Origin: Trichobilharzia regenti
Taxonomy: Eukaryota; Platyhelminthes; Trematoda; Strigeidida; Schistosomatidae
DNA: 64,000 bases
Direction of reading: 5' to 3'
Assembly: GCA_944472135.2 (NCBI GenBank)
Contig: OX235264.1
Location: forward strand, 81,788,319-81,852,318
A model generated the notes under the pieces. It was given only the letters and a program-made list of their open reading frames with translations. It made no database searches and was not told where the DNA came from. The translations under genes were made by a program, and so were the position numbers. The first letter of the stretch is position 1; each line of letters opens with the position of its first letter. Positions 43,989 to 56,256 of the stretch are shown in pieces.

Positions 43989-44114
43989 AATCGAATTTTT
44001 GGTTTTCCCGTCGATTGATTGGACCGAAGTGCTCGGTCTCAGGTTGACATGTCGGCTTCTTGTGCAGATGCTTCGACGATCCAATCAATCGACGGGAAAA
44101 TCAAAAATTCAATT
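43989..44114. repeat. 35-bp inverted repeat with 56-base loop
   Basis: 43989-44023 and 44080-44114 are reverse complements at 33 of 35 positions (core CCCGTCGATTGATTGGA). The loop contains a nested hairpin GACCGA/TCGGTC. The layout resembles the 18431-18562 PLE terminal hairpin, but I do not see a hammerhead core. Confidence 0.7.
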
Positions 44115-44119
44115 AAATT

Positions 44120-44296
44120 AATATGACCCATTGCACAAGAGGTGGCTCTCGTGAAACTATAGGCATTGGGTTCGAGCCTCGGTGGGAACATCATCACTCA
44201 CTGAGAAATGCAGGCACATCCAGATGACGAGTCTCAAATAGGAGGAAATGCGCATCCTGGACTCCACTGCTAGTTATCATCCACCAAATAAATACT
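44120..44296 (+). mobile_element. SINE-D copy with deleted A-box
   Basis: Upstream TTGCACAAGAGGTGGCTCTC and the B-box GGTTCGAGCCTC are present, but about 35 bases covering the A-box are deleted relative to 15112-15206. The hammerhead region is at 44219-44261. Confidence 0.8.
44219..44261 (+). ncRNA. SINE-D hammerhead motif, C3-to-A
   Basis: Stem I UCCAG/CUGGA is perfect. The core is AUGACGA, stem II is weakened by GUCU against GGAG, GAAA is intact, and stem III is U-A, A-U with loop GCGC and triplet AUC. Confidence 0.6.
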
Positions 44297-44698
44297 AATT
44301 TATTGACTTTTGTTATTACAGAAAACATGTAATCTAGTAATTGTACCGAGTATGACATTTATCATTTTATGGGACAAAAAATACAATTCGTTGGAGAAAT
44401 CCTGTAGTGGGAAAAAAGTGCTGGTTTTTTATTTTATTCTAACTGCTTTTCTAATATTTTAGTAGATATGCGCTCAATGTTTAGTGCACACTGATCAGTC
44501 TGATCAAGACAGAAAAACAACTGTGTACAGTAAGTCAGTGGGATTTGAATTCACAAGAGCTTACTTGAAACGTAATATTTCTGGGTACGATTCTAGATAT
44601 ATTTGTGAATTTAAGCATCTGAAGATTTTAAAACTAGGACAACAGAGCTGTTTAGTAACGAGACTATTCATAGTATAATAAATCTTCAATGTTCTAAG
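44297..44698. other. No gene seen
   Basis: No supported feature. Confidence 0.4.
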
Positions 44699-44699
44699 A

Positions 44700-44890
44700 A
44701 GTAGTGTGTGGATGGCACAGCGGTTAAGACGCTCGCCCATCATGCATGTGGTCTGGGATGCGATCCCCGACCGACGCACACCTGATATCAATGGTCAGTC
44801 TGCTAAATTTGGGCTACCGATATCATATGCTGAAAAACTCCATACTAGTAACAAAATACTGTATGGAATTAAGCTATAAGAAAGTTTAAA
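44700..44890 (+). mobile_element. SINE-A long variant, 3'-truncated
   Basis: The tRNA-like head (A-box-like TGGCACAGCGG, GATGCGATCCCCG) is followed by the same extra segment as at 33920 (CACCTGATATCAATGGTCAG, GGGCTACCGATATCATATGC). The normal SINE-A body is missing. Confidence 0.75.
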
Positions 44891-44929
44891 AAGAATATAT
44901 ATATATATGTATATGTTTATATATGCTGC

Positions 44930-47170
44930 TCATGCAATGGATGCTAAAAATAGGAGTCAAGTTCAGCCAAGTTCGCTGATACAGGAGATTCCACGACGTA
45001 TTACCTATCATCTTCGACATAATTTAGTAGGTGAACGGAAGGATTTTATCGAAAAAACTTTTAGAATTAGGCTAAAAACGATGATTGTCAGGTCACTTAA
45101 AGCTTTACAATCAGTAAACTCAGGTTAGGGTACACATTCAATCCCTTTATAATACGTGTAATAAGTCAGTGGAAGATGTTATACCACCATAAAAGTTATT
45201 CAGATGGCCCTTACGTTCACTAACTATATCAGATATATCCAAGCACTTTGAAATATCTGTTGTTAACAACACAGGACAAAAACTGTAAGAGTGTATTGTA
45301 TAGTAATGCCGAATATCAAATGCAAAATGCTGCAAATTGACCACTTTTCCAGCAGATATTCTCGTCGAATACGAATGAGGAAGTGTTTAGAAGCGGCTTT
45401 AAGAGAACTGAGGAACAACAAAAATATTGTTATTCTTCGACCCAACAAAGATTCAGGAGTGTGGTCATAATGAATACAGAAGACTCCATATCAAGGATGT
45501 GCCAAGTACTAGATAACACGTGACGATTTAAAGAAAGGACGACTGCAACAAAGATATGACAGGAAACGTTGAGAGAAGAATTATATAAGAATTTAAAAAC
45601 TCTTGAAAAGGAAATTGACAGACAACGAACAAAACGAACACAAACCCAAAGGATCTCCCTTACCACCTCTCATGCATGGAACACCAAAAATACATAAAGA
45701 AAACATACCTATGAGACCCATCCAATCTGTGGTCGATTTACCCTACCATAAATTTACTTGCTGATTACTACAAGAGCTAAAAACATAAAGGAAAAGTTGT
45801 CGACAAATACCTTAAGAGACTCATTCGATTTTGTGAAAACAACAAAACACATTAACTTATCCAATAAATTTATGACTTCCTACAACATACAATCCTTGTT
45901 TACAAGCATTCTTTTTCAGGGGACGATCAATACCATGTCAATACACAGAAGATATCCAATTACCAATAACGGATACGAGGCGTCTCATGATCCTATTTAC
46001 CAAAGATGTGCAATTTAAATTCAGTAATGTGGCATAGTGGCATGTGGATGGAGTAGTAATAAAGAGCCTGTTTGGTTCAGTACTGGCTAATACTTTCCTG
46101 TCCTATCTAGGAGACACTACCTTGAAATCTGCAATTAAAGGTATGTAGATGATACATTTGTCACATATGATGATACTCATCATGCAGAAATACTGCTACG
46201 GGAGCTTAACGCTGCCCATTAAAACATCAAATTCATGATGGAGGGGAAAGTCAATAACCAGCTACCTTTTCTTGATCTATGCATGCAGAAAAGACGGAAC
46301 AATAGAAAGGAGCATTCATCACAAAACAACATAGAGTGGTCAATACTTCAACTTCAACAATGTCTATCCTGTTAGCTACAAGAAGGTTTGGTTACAGCAC
46401 TACATCAGACAGTAAAAACGCTGTGCTCCAAATAAACATTAGAAAACAAAATCGATTCCACCAATGAATGATTAAAAAACGACGGATATCCCAAACGATT
46501 TGTAGAGAAGTACAGTAAGGGCGGCATGAGGAAGACAGGTATAGTACTGTCAAGAAGAAGCCAGCGTTCCTAAAATTAGGATTCAAAGGTGATGAAATCG
46601 GAGAAAGAATTACAAGATGAATAAAAGATGAGATAACAACGACGCATCCAGTTTTTTTTTTTTTTGTTTGTATTCGGCTATCTCCTACGGGAGGATGAGC
46701 CGGCTTCATGAACGTCTCGAATCATCGCTGCCCAGGCGCGGCAATTTGTAAGAGAGTTCATCCAGCCGCCAAACTGGTTCTTCAGCGCAAGACAACCTGT
46801 TCAATTACTCAGTACAAAATAGACCAGTTTTCGGCTCTCGTTAACTCAAACTGTGTTTATGAATTCACATGTACATGCATTAGCAAGTACATTGGAAGAC
46901 CTGAGAGAAGGTTATCTACAATGATTGTTGAATATGTGCCCAAGAATCTAAATCTTAGACGTATAACAGACTTTAAAAGCGCTATAGCTTGACACCTAAC
47001 TGATACAGGACAACAAATCAACATAGTAGAATCTCCTAAAGTATTGAACAAACAAAGTACGTCAGGACTACTCCCAATTACTGAAGCTGTGACTATTCGC
47101 AGAATGAAACCTGAATTGTGTACAAAAAGAGATTGTTACTAACTTACTACTACCTTGCTAAGCAACGACT
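44930..47170 (+). pseudogene. PLE-6, near full-length but broken
   Basis: Segments in order along several frames: KNIVILRPNKDSGVVIMN (RT motif with K..GVV), SYNIQSLFTSI (FDIESLF equivalent, catalytic D replaced by N), RYVDDTFVTYDD (aspartate box), PFLDL, ITTTHPAAKLVL-like, the endonuclease CVYEFTCTCISKYIGR, and the C-terminal TEAVTIRRMKPELCTKR. Many frameshifts and stops occur. A LINE fragment interrupts it at 46652-46758. Confidence 0.8.
46652..46758 (-). mobile_element. Short LINE 3' end inserted in PLE-6
   Basis: The insert is bounded by the 7-bp duplication CATCCAG (46645-46651 and 46759-46765). On the minus strand it ends in a 14-base A tail and encodes AMIRDVHEAGSSSRRR before a stop, resembling the C-terminus of a non-LTR retrotransposon. 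Ignoring the insert reconnects the PLE frame through the HPAAKLVL motif. Confidence 0.75.
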
Positions 47171-47777
47171 CTTTCACTTTAGCTTTTTGAAACTTCATTT
47201 TATTCTACTTTAAATTTGTACGGATCATAACTCGATAATTCCATTCATCTGTTTCCTTACTAATTTTTGATATTTTTGTGTCCTTGATCTCTATCATTTC
47301 GGTTAAATAACTTTGCACATGACCATGTGGTTGTGGCAACTTATGCGTGAATTATCCTTAAATGCCAGAACATTCTTCTATGGTACAATATATAGTTATA
47401 GTTTGGCATTCTAACTTCTCGTATACTTTGCACCCCGCCTCCATTGTCAAAATTTTATTTAACTGTTATGCAATGAACTGGTTATTCAATTAGAGTATGT
47501 TTAGATGAATTCACATTTATCGCTTCCATAGTTTATTATTCAGGTTGCATCGAGCAGATGTAAGTTCAACGAAATAAAATGAATTCATATTATCCTACAA
47601 AAGGTGTTCATATTGTATTATTCAACATTCAGTCATTTCATTTATTGAATAAACTGTATAGTAGAATCCTATGGAACACAGTTAATGTCTTACCTACACC
47701 TCCTGATAAGAATAGAATTACAGTCTATTATTTCCTGTTGATCGCCTTCACTCAACAAATATTGTTTAGTTAGTATT
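47171..47777. other. No gene seen
   Basis: No supported feature. Confidence 0.45.
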
Positions 47778-48008
47778 ACGCATCGATGGCACAGAGGTGG
47801 AATGTTCGCTAAACACGCAAGTGGTTCGAGGTTCGATCCCCGGTCGACGCACTCCACACTACCTTGTTAAGCAAATAATAAGACTGATAAAGAGGGAAGG
47901 TTGGGCATGAGGCTAGCAACCCCATCCTGTAAAAATAAACACCACTGCTATCGAAACTTCAAAGCTCTAGTTTGAAGCCCTATGTTTCACTGGGAACGTA
48001 ACGGAATA
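47778..48008 (+). mobile_element. SINE-A copy
   Basis: The head has GATGGCACAGAGGTGG and the B-box GGTTCGATCCCC. The body reads GGTTGGGCATGAGGCTAGCA, and the end has TATGTTTCACTGGGAACGTA. Confidence 0.82.
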
Positions 48009-48484
48009 TATATACTAAAACACATGTAGCAATAACTAGATGGATGACAGTGCATGTAAAATTTTGCTGCTCAGAAATTCATAACTTGCATCATAAGGTG
48101 TTTACTCCCATCTGTTTTTTCTTAATACAACTTTTTATATAACCGGAATATGTAATAGGAATGACGTAATAACATTTCCGGAAATATGTAAAATTGTAAT
48201 GAAAGACAGTAGGAAAGAGAATTTTGTGAAGCAAGTTAGGAATATGTTAGCATATAATTCACATGACTGAGAGTAACAAACTGTGCTTGAAATACTCTCT
48301 CTATTCCTCCCTCTAGTTATTATGAATGTTGTATTCCCATGCAATTTAAAAAAAAATCAAAATACAATTTATCTAGCATGGAATTTCAACCTATTACAGT
48401 AGACTAGAATATACTGAGTGACTGCAACTGTATTTTACCAGCTGAACCATATATCCAATGTAGTTTGAATTCACCATTACTAAA
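48009..48484. other. No gene seen
   Basis: No supported feature. Confidence 0.45.
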
Positions 48485-48927
48485 TAGGGACTTGGCGCGT
48501 CATAAAGAGCATCTCAAACAAACTACAGACCTTCATCAACAGCTGTCTTCGCTCAATACTCAAGATCAGATGGCCAGAAAGGATAAGTAATAAGGACCTC
48601 TGAGAGCCGGCCAACCAGGAACGGATTGTGAAACAAAGGTGCAGGAAGAAATGGAGGTGGATTGGCTGGCAATAGTCTGAGGAAACCATCAGGTGACATC
48701 ACTAAACAAGTCATCGCTCGAACGGAACCCGAAAGGGAAGCGGCGAGTTGGTTGTCAGTGTGAGGGTGACTTGGAGGAGGTCATGTGAAGAGGAGATGAA
48801 GGCATGTGGGCAGACTTGGAGCGGGGTGAAAAAGTTGGCAGAAAACAGAAGGCAACGGAGACTTGGGCGGCTGAAGCCCTATGTTCCTCTGGGAATTAAA
48901 GAAATTAATAATAATAATAATAAACAT
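48485..48927 (+). mobile_element. RTE-like LINE tail, 5'-truncated
   Basis: It matches 24140-24592 throughout: CATCTCAAACAAACTACAGA, TGGCCAGAAAGGATAAG, GGCAGACTTGGAGCGGGG and the (TAA)n end. No full coding region remains. Confidence 0.85.
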
Positions 48928-49629
48928 TTAAAATACTTAAGACCTGTTTTACATAACAGTATACAGCGTTGATTACTGGACATTCAATCATCAAAGCTGT
49001 CAAATAAATTTTCAACAATCCAGAATCACCGTTTGTATATAGTTTTATTATTGCTTCAATATATAAAATATTCTATATAACATTCATTAGTGAATCTCTC
49101 TTACTGTTGCAAAGTTAATTTTAAGAGAGGAGGATAAATAAGCGCATAATATGTAGTAGAAATAGCATTTACATTATACTACCACCCTTTCTCTATTATT
49201 ATTATTATTATTATCCCTATTGTTGAAGGACTATTATGAAAATAATATGAGAAGTACAGAATGAAATTATACCTTGTAATCCTTTTGGGATTGAAAGAAG
49301 AGACAGAGAGGAAAAAAAATAAACACAGGCTAAAACAGTAAAGAAAACTTAATAAGAAGGGAGTAGAGTATACAGAAACATTTTGCATCTAATCACTACA
49401 GGTATCACATCCACTGCACAACAATAATATTATGTAAGTTTACCCTATACACCAGTGGAAGAATTCACCAGTCAGACTTTTTTTAAACTAAGAAACACTA
49501 AGATATTCGATTCGAAGACAGATAGATTAAGAATTGACACATCAATAGTCTGCTATCCCGACCAAGCAAGTTCAAATTAACTTAGACAAATAACAGCTGA
49601 TACACGTAGCACAAAGGCTGGGGCTCTTG
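48928..49629. other. No gene seen
   Basis: A TTA run lies at about 49195-49214. No supported gene. Confidence 0.45.
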
Positions 49630-50700
49630 TAGCTCTCTAGTCTACTGGATAATACATAGGCGTTTGCGACGACGGGTGCCGTTTTCGAGTCTCAGGGAGA
49701 ACATCAAAACGAATGTCTACCTGTCTGTTTAGGACATAGAACTTTGCACATATGTGCCCCAGTTCAAGTCGCCACACTCCATGCACCAAACAAAGCAACA
49801 GAAGAAATTAGAAGAAATGCATATTAGAGACAGTAAACAGAGGTGTGAGACAAAGCAAGAGTAATAACCAAGAACAAAACAGTTTCACTGGAAATCATAA
49901 GTCACAAGGAGTGGATGCATTTGCGCCATTGAGAACGATTTTGAGTCAGCCATATCACCAATTGTTTCCAACCTTCATTGGTTTTTACCGTCCCGAGGAC
50001 CTCAACCAGTCAGCTAGTCTACACCTCCCTACGTGGCTTAGACTAACTGTTGTGGATTTCATCGACTGGTGAAGCCATGTTTTGGTTTGACCGCCGCTGG
50101 ATAGCTCTTTTCCAGCCTGACCCTATATCAGCTAACATTGCCCATTGTCCAGGAAGGCGACGACTAGTCATGCATGCGTAACACATGTCCTAACCATCTC
50201 AGTCGATGTAATTTCACAGCCTCGTCGATTGATTTCCCCTCCTTACCTAGAACTCGACCGATGCCTAACCTCAATATTGCTCACTTTACTATACCACTTC
50301 ACACGGGAGATGGAACACAGGTACCTATGATCAAAGACAGCTAGCCAGTCTTTTCATGTCTTCCACTCTCAATGGCCAGGTCTCACAGCCAACCATAAAG
50401 AAGGTCGGAGCGGACTGATGAGCAGTACACCCGCCCTTTGGTCGATAGTCGGATATCACGTCTACGCCAGAGACGACGTAAACTGGCATATACGAAACTA
50501 GCCTTCTGTATCCGTGCTGAGATTTCGTCAGCGATCAACCCGCTCGCGTTGGCCTAGGGTACTTTCCAAATAAGTGAAACGGTCAACATGATCTACCACT
50601 TCACTCCCTATTTCTAAACTAGGGGTCAGTGTAATCCGGAATAGCCCAGAATGCAAATCCTAGATGCTATCCCCACTCATAAGCCACCATCAATCAAATT
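49630..50700 (-). pseudogene. LINE-2 C-terminal region, larger copy
   Basis: The minus strand reads VKLHRLRWLGHVLRMHD, the H.LRWLGHVLRM motif of the C-terminal domain in RTE-type LINEs. Upstream sequence is compatible with the RT 3' half, and downstream lies a tail shared with 31855-32345. Stops interrupt it. At about 49640-49700 a SINE-D-like tRNA head (TCTAGTCTACTGGATAA, TTTCGAGTCTCAG) overlaps its 3' end. Confidence 0.72.
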
Positions 50701-51065
50701 TTTAAAAAAGTTTACAATCAGAAATCGTTGAAGCGTCTGTATTTGGAGACGACATGTCAACAAAGACCAAGAGTTTCCTTCCAAAATAAAATCAATCAGC
50801 AGTAAATTCAAATTAACTTAAACAAATGACTCCAATGTTCATTCACTAGACCAATCTGAATAATGTTGATTTAAGCCGGTAACTGAGAATAAATTCACTG
50901 ATACACATCGCATCTTCAAGAAATACAATAAGGAATTTTAGTAAAACAACTGGAATGAATGTGTTTTCACTGTCATTATAACTATTACTACTGAGGCCAT
51001 ACTAACAATGTCACAATATAAAAATTAATTAAAAATAAACAAAGAATAAAGCTAAAATAAAATGT
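50701..51065. other. No gene seen
   Basis: No supported feature. Confidence 0.4.
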
Positions 51066-51250
51066 TAACGTAGACTTCATCAAAAACCAAGACCACTAGG
51101 AGATCATTGAGAACCAGGAGATGCTAGACAGCTGTTTCGTCCCAGTTTTGGGACTATTCGGTAGTAAGGCACTTACAATTCCACCCACAACCTTCAAGGT
51201 TATGAGACGAAGCTCATTGACCATTCAGTACTTGAATTAGTACAGAATTC
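51066..51250 (-). mobile_element. Diverged SINE-B
   Basis: Reverse signatures GAGATGCTAGACAGCTGTTT, CGTCCCAG and GGGACTATTCGGTAGTAAGG correspond to the SINE-B ribozyme region. The head is poorly conserved. Confidence 0.6.
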
Positions 51251-51464
51251 AATGACTGTGTATTCTAATTCTGCTCATTCGTGATATAGTATTACGCTCA
51301 ACCAATCCAATCGATGAGAATCCATCTCACATTGATATGGTGGACCTCACTGGTTACAACTGCTCAGTACATAGCTTAAGGATATCAGTTTACTAACCAT
51401 CAATGAGCTCAAGATTGATACATAGAATATGGGTTTTTGTAGGGAACAGAATTAATATCAATGT

Positions 51465-51850
51465 AGATTTCATCACGACTCATAATTTAAATATCAATCT
51501 TCAGCTTGCTGATGGCTACCCGGTGCATGACCTGAATCCGTATACTGAGAAATCGTAGTCAGTGGGGTCCACACCATGCCAAGGTGAAATGGATGCTCAC
51601 AGAAGGCGTTAGTTGAACTTAAGGCTATACCATGAATGGACAGAGTGAAAAATTCATGGGTCACTGAATTTTGACCTAAGCGAGTGAATGGTCAACGAGC
51701 TTAGCCTCGTAACCTGAAGGTCCCGGATTCGATCCCTGGTAGACTTCTGAAGAGTCCCAAATTATGCCGAAATAGCTGTCTAGCACTCTCTAATTTTCAC
51801 TGATCTCTCTAACTGATTTCGGTTAGTAACAACAACTAGAGTGAAATTAA
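51465..51850 (+). mobile_element. Diverged SINE-B, long copy
   Basis: The head has GAGTGAATGGTCAACGAGC and the B-box-like GATTCGATCCC. The hammerhead region keeps CUGAAGA, GAAAU and GUC, but stem II is disrupted (GUCC against UGCC). It resembles the copies at 59925 and 62860 as a subfamily. Confidence 0.65.
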
Positions 51851-52961
51851 TCTAAATCGCCACAAAAACCCACAATCTAAATACAAAGAGTAAAATGCCC
51901 AAAAAATTTAATACTTCAAAAAAATATATAATTATTGATTTAAATGATTACATTGAAAGTAATTTTAGAAAATAAAAATGTGAATTAATTATTTTTCTGT
52001 GAATGAAAAAGAAAAACAGACAGAGAGCAAAAAAAACATAATGCAATCTATCCACCATAAATTAGAACAAAAAAAATCATACTAAATTTTATTCATCGTT
52101 TTAATTGATAAAAACTTTCTTCGTCCAAAAAAACACAACTTTCACTTGAAAATTAAACGAATTAAGCAAGGTGTAACATGAATTTATATATATGTACTTT
52201 TGTATTGATTTCAGCGACTTTTATCAGCCTCAACACACACACACACCTCTTTCACCCTAGCGCTCAAACAGATACACGCAAACCTGTACACACACACACA
52301 CACAAGGTGAAACAGTTACTATACAGGACAAAACTGGGCTTTTTTCACGCTTAAACATGGATACACATACACACATATACAGTTAATCAGTAAGCATTGA
52401 TTAAGGCAAATTCAAGAATGGTCACATGTACTTACTGTCTAACTAAGGTGGTGGTGATTGAGGTAAGCCACCGCCTCCTGCCAATTTTAATCATATTGAA
52501 ATTAGAAAGAGGAGAACAGGCTGTCGACAGTGTAAGAGATTGGCATTTCATCATTTAATCCACTACATAGAAATATCAATCTGCTAGTTCAATAATCACT
52601 TACAGTAATATCGTATAAAACACTAAGAAAACAGGTACAACAACATATCTGTTAGGCCCCTTTTATTTCTAGAAAAAATAAGTAAATAACAGAAGTATGC
52701 AACTGACAGTTGTATATATTTCCCGATTCACTCTGAAGTTATAGAGTTTGACGTAAAATGAAGTAGTTCTAGTTCAAGCAACATAAATATACCCTTTTCG
52801 ATATGAAATAATTAGTCCCCTTTATGAATCTTGAAAAGATAATAAGATGACGTAATTTATCTGAATCGTGTAATGTGTGTAATGTGCAAGACATTTCGAA
52901 CAATCTGATTACACACGGACTTGTCTTAGGAATATATATATATATATCTTTGAAAATAAAG
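51851..52961. other. No gene seen; CA microsatellites
   Basis: (CA)n tracts lie at about 52232-52245 and 52291-52304. No supported gene. Confidence 0.45.
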
Positions 52962-53275
52962 AATTAAAGGATGCGAGGAACCAATTGTGCAATAAATATG
53001 CAGGAAGAAATGCAGGCGGATTAGACATACTCTGAGAAAACCAACAAGTAACATCACATTCCACGCCACAGCTCGAGTGGAACCTGAGTGGAAAGTGGTG
53101 AGTTGGTCGTCAGAGGGTGATATGCAGGAGGTTATGCGAAGAGGAGATGAAAGCATGTGGGCAGATGTGTAACCAGGTGAAAACGTTGGAAAAGAACTGA
53201 ACGCAATGAAGACGTGCGGCAGAAGCCCTATGTTCCTCTAGGAATTAAAGGAAACAATAATAATCATAATAAGGG
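52962..53275 (+). mobile_element. RTE-like LINE tail
   Basis: AATATGCAGGAAGAAATGCA, GGTGATATGCAGGAGG and AGCCCTATGTTCCTCTAGG, followed by AATAATAATC repeats, match the family tail. Confidence 0.8.
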
Positions 53276-53395
53276 GTGAGAGAATAGATCAAAATAACGA
53301 TGGAGGTCAATAAACGAGAGAAGGGAGGTAATAGTACATCTGTCTTAATATCAAAACAAAGTTTACCAAGGAAATTTATTAATGACGAACTTTTT
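53276..53395 (-). mobile_element. PLE-5-type terminal fragment
   Basis: GGTAATAGTACATCTGTC and ATATCAAAACAAAGTTTACC match 15390-15435, the 3' region of PLE-5. Confidence 0.55.
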
Positions 53396-54536
53396 TTGAA
53401 TGCGAATGTGGCGTGTGTTACAGACGTTCATCGGCAGAAAAACATCAAATAGCAGGGAGATAGATTTGATGTCAGAGAAAGCAAATGACATAGCATTGCA
53501 GAGAAAAATGGGAGATATAAAAGGATCACAAAGGAACACACATGCAATATGTAGATGAGAAGTAGCACAACACGGAAGATCTGTGCAAATGGTGATTTGA
53601 GGATAAGGTAGGTGTTCAAAATTTCGCTACACAGAGATAACAAATTTCAAATAAACACTCCTTAACCAAGTCTCTGGTCTTCTACCATGACACATAAAAT
53701 ATGGTTTAAACTTCCTAGTCGCAAGGGCTTCCAAAAAATTAAGGACACTCTTCAAAAACGCGTTTTCTAGACAGGTTTAAAGCAGGTGTACACACCTGTT
53801 TTATATCCTGTCCAGAAGAGCTAGGTCGTCTGTTCTCACCATTGATGGGTTCAGGGGATTTGATTTACTTCTAAAGCCAGTCCTTACTTGTAGAGATCAA
53901 TGAGGCCTCCCAATGTATGACCACATGTCAATTTAAACTGGTGGATACAGTGGAATGTGACATCATTTTTCATAGGTTCAAGGACTTAGAAGGATTTATA
54001 GACTCCATATTCTCAATTATTTGAATCTTAGCTGTATAAGAATATCATTAATAGTGTAAGCAGACACTTAATCATCTGTTCGTTAGAATCTGCATTATTC
54101 GACAGCGACATGCTCAAATCCCCTAGGCTACCAGATTTCCATTCATCACACAATGCTCAAACTATTCTACATTTCTTATTGTTTCCACTATACAATTGTA
54201 TTTATTGACAACTACATGAACTCGCGTACATTTCTAATCCGCTTTCAACAAATACTCTACATTTGTGTAAGGAAAAACCTCGTAGAGAACAATCCTGCGT
54301 CACATAATATACTGCACATTATTGTTTTACTTATAGATCCTGTAGGAAAAGCAAATATTTTGCAACTAAATACGCTGAGAATTTTTGTACACTATGTCAA
54401 TATACTGTCAGAAATAACCCTTTAGTGTTATTATTAACGTAGTCTATTCACATAGTGAATCATAACAGTTCAAACCATAATGCCATGACTAAATGAACGC
54501 GAAACATTTTGGTTACAAGTTTTATGATAATAATAA
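53396..54536. other. No gene seen
   Basis: The open frame at 54153-54425 has no recognisable domain, so I do not call it. Confidence 0.4.
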
Positions 54537-54985
54537 TTATTATTATATCCTTTAATTCCTAGAGGAACATAGGGCTTCAGCTGCGCGTATCCATTGCTTT
54601 CTGTTTTCTGCCAACTTTTTCACTCCGCTCCAAGTCTGCCCACATGCTTTCATCTCCTCTTCACATGACCTCCTTCAAGTCACCCTCGCACTGACGACCA
54701 ACTCGCCGCTTCCCTTTCGGGTTCCACTCCAGCGATGGCTTGTCTAGTGACATCACTTGATGGTTTCCTCAGCGTATGTTAAATCCATCTCCATTTCTTC
54801 CTGCCTATTTGTTTCACAATCGGTTCCTGATTGGTTCGCTCCCAGAGGTCCCTGTTGCTGATCTTTTCTGGCCATCTGATCTTGAGTATTGAGCGGAGAC
54901 AGCTGTTAATGAAGGTTTGAAGTTTGTTTGAGATGCTCTTTATGACTCGCCAAGTCTCTGATCCGTAAAGTAGCACTGACTTCAC
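54537..54985 (-). mobile_element. RTE-like LINE tail, minus copy
   Basis: Reverse copy of the family 3' end. The minus frame 54985-54779 reads SVLLYGSETWRV and LRSILKIRWPEKISNRDLWE, the C-terminal LLYGSETW motif of RTE-like elements. Confidence 0.85.
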
Positions 54986-55734
54986 ATTTATGATAATAAT
55001 TCCTTGAAATACAGAATCGGTACACTAATACCGATCTCGTAACCTCACCAGAACCCATGTATCCAGTTCCTCCTTGGAAGAAAATGGTAATAAGAGAATG
55101 GAATTTTATTTTATAGAACACAATGACACATAGTACACTTTGTGTACTCATGCCATTTTGAGCACAATTCATTGCTCATATTCACATCAAGCTGATTACA
55201 TAACTTGCTGACATCAATGAGAGTTACCGTCGAGAACAAAAATTACTGGATAGTTATTTCATTGAAAACAACGCTTAAAAAGTACTTATTTAAAGTTCTG
55301 AAAAACACAACAATTATTCGGTTGACAGATTTTTCGAGAATTAATTGATCTGGAAGTAATTTTCACATGAAAAACAGTCATTATTATTGCTATTATTTTA
55401 CAGTTTGTCTCATCTATGTGATGCAACATACTAATATGTTTGATCGAAAGGACTGAACTGTACCATAAACTGCGTTAGTTATCACACGGTCGGATGATCG
55501 CTGCTCATAGAAAACTAAATCAAGCACATAAGCTCTTGATGAACTGATATAAGAAATTTCATACATTTATTCCCCTTAATGAATTTGAACAAAGCAAGAA
55601 CTACAGTTTTAGTTAGAAAACAGAGCATCTATATATATCAGTGTTATGCATACTTTTTCTTTCATTATTTCAAGTTAGATTTCATCACATTCTAGGTTAG
55701 GGAGATATTAAAAAATATTTTATTATAGTATGAG
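54986..55734. other. No gene seen
   Basis: No supported feature. Confidence 0.45.
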
Positions 55735-55897
55735 AGTATTCGGTAAGTACGGATTCATCGCCCTATATGGAATCGAAACGAGTACCTTCAGGTTACGAAA
55801 AGAACGTGTTACCATTCAGCTACTAAGACAGAATCCAATGGTCGATGAGTTCTAATTTCTGCCAACTTCTAAGTGATAAATTATGATCAACCTAAAA
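55735..55897 (-). mobile_element. Diverged SINE-B head
   Basis: Reverse signatures ATGGAATCGAAACGAGTACC, TTCAGGTTACGAAAAG and GAGTTCTAATTTCTGCCAA match the SINE-B head region. The ribozyme region is not identifiable. Confidence 0.55.
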
Positions 55898-55901
55898 GAT
55901 A

Positions 55902-56252
55902 TGTGGTGAGAGCAGGCTGCTAGCCAATTGGTAGATATTAATCTACGCCAATGTCTACGTTACTAATATGGGCCAAGAGAAAATATGAGCAAGGCTGATT
56001 CAACAACCAATCACAGGAAACTTAACGTGGGCAAATATGATTCGCAGATAGATGGCTCCACTTTACGATGGCTACCCGAAACAACCAATCAGAAGCCTGC
56101 GTTTGTCTGCTTAACTTCTGAGAAACAACCAATCAGAAGACCGCATTTGTCTACTTGAATAAGATGTAAAAATGTATGTAAAATGTATATAAATACGTGT
56201 TGATTTCCGAAATAAAACGATCTGTTGCCGGCCCTTGTCTTCTGTTGTTACA
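55902..56252 (+). mobile_element. Solo LTR, family LTR-1 (351 bp)
   Basis: The sequence starts TGTGGTGAG and ends GTTGTTACA, flanked by GATA at 55898-55901 and 56253-56256. It contains a TATA-like TATATAAATA near 56186, AATAAA at 56211-56216 and repeated CCAATCAGAAG boxes upstream. Promoter, polyadenylation signal and termini are in the order expected of an LTR on the plus strand. No internal domain is attached. Confidence 0.72.
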
Positions 56253-56256
56253 GATA

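Noticed and set aside
54153..54425. 90-codon ORF
   Set aside because: No domain, no start context and no codon signal; retained only as unannotated sequence.
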